6,026 bases of DNA, taken from the NCBI GenBank assembly GCA_027055635.1, contig JALUMZ010000308.1:1-6026 (forward strand). Direction: 5' to 3'. Below are positions 5,707 through 6,026 of the stretch, piece after piece. Position 1 is the first letter of the stretch. Every line of letters begins with the position of its first letter. The position numbers and the translations under genes are program-made. Origin of the DNA: Campylobacteraceae bacterium (GTDB taxonomy: Bacteria; Campylobacterota; Campylobacteria; Campylobacterales; Sulfurospirillaceae). The notes under the pieces were generated by a model. It was not told the DNA's origin. It did no database searches and saw only the letters and a program-made list of their open reading frames with translations.

Positions 5707-6026
5707 AATATTTTCCCTCCGTTATTTTGGGGTGTTTGTCTGTTAGTAACACCACTGGCTCAGAAATTGGTGCCACTTTTGCCATAAAATTCAAAATTGA
5801 GATTACTGGTGAACCATAAAAAAACTTCGCATTTGGGTTTAGCATCCAAATTTTGTCGGCATAGTAGTAGACTTTGTAGGGTGTATCACCTACGCCATCA
5901 TGGTTTTTATCGAAACCTTCATAATTGCCCCAATAGTTGCCATCCCACTTATTTTCGGTAACTCTTGTGTTATAGGAGTCATTGACTACGCTTTCAATAT
6001 TGCCTTTAATTGTATTACCTTTAAAG
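5696..6026 (-). CDS. nosD: NosD, periplasmic maturation protein for N2O reductase (C-terminal part)
   Basis: Only the last 109 residues are present; the gene continues past 6026. The reading frame was taken from codons starting at 6025 and ends with TAA at 5698-5696. Typical NosD C-terminal landmarks are visible: ENKWDGNYWGNYEGFDKN, DGVGDTPY, YYYADKIWML, KFFYGSPV and the hydrophobic SILNF with APISEP. NosD is a right-handed beta-helix protein of the periplasm that, with NosF and NosY, is required to form the CuZ centre of NosZ. The GNYWG and DGVGD repeats belong to the end of the beta-helix. It overlaps nosG by 11 bp, so the two are probably co-translated. Confidence 0.93.
   Translation of the reverse strand, partial: FKGNTIKGNIESVVNDSYNTRVTENKWDGNYWGNYEGFDKNHDGVGDTPYKVYYYADKIWMLNPNAKFFYGSPVISILNFMAKVAPISEPVVLLTDKHPKITEGKYYGR

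Overview
The window reads as a nitrous oxide reductase (nos) accessory gene cluster of the Campylobacterota (epsilonproteobacterial) type. This fits the atypical, clade II, N2O respiration systems known from genera such as Wolinella, Sulfurimonas and Sulfurovum. The evidence is the gene content and order (nosD-G-C1-C2-H-F, then nosL and nosY), the pairing of NapG/NapH-like iron-sulfur proteins with two small monohaem cytochromes, and the low-GC DNA. The genus cannot be fixed from the sequence alone. All confident genes lie on the minus strand, so transcription runs from high to low coordinates. nosZ, the reductase itself, is not in the window and would be expected upstream, beyond position 6026.

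Layout in transcription order: the C-terminal end of nosD (6026-5696), nosG (5706-4918), nosC1 (4925-4347), nosC2 (4350-3835), a 66-bp spacer holding a short palindromic repeat, nosH (3768-2857), nosF (2860-2219), nosL (2217-1750), a 118-bp spacer with competing hairpins over the nosY ribosome binding site, nosY (1631-804), a spacer filled by a large imperfect hairpin of purine/pyrimidine heptamer-like repeats, and a cysteine-free NosL-like gene (687-226). Most junctions are translationally coupled: nosD/nosG overlap by 11 bp, nosG/nosC1 by 8 bp, nosC1/nosC2 by ATGA, nosH/nosF by ATGA, and nosF and nosL are 1 bp apart. The first ~225 bases hold no convincing minus-strand gene. Their left edge looks like the 3' end of a transposase gene on the plus strand.

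How the parts probably work together: NosG and NosH would take electrons from the menaquinol pool and pass them, through the monohaem cytochromes NosC1 and NosC2, to periplasmic NosZ. NosD, NosF and NosY form the ABC-type machinery needed to mature the copper-sulfur (CuZ) centre. NosL is a copper-binding lipoprotein chaperone for the same site. The extra NosL-like protein is probably periplasmic and lacks the Cys motif, so its role is open.

I do not see an undescribed system. The coding part is a known pathway. The less ordinary parts are the position of nosL, the second Cys-less NosL-like gene, and three structured intergenic repeats that interrupt an otherwise tightly packed operon.
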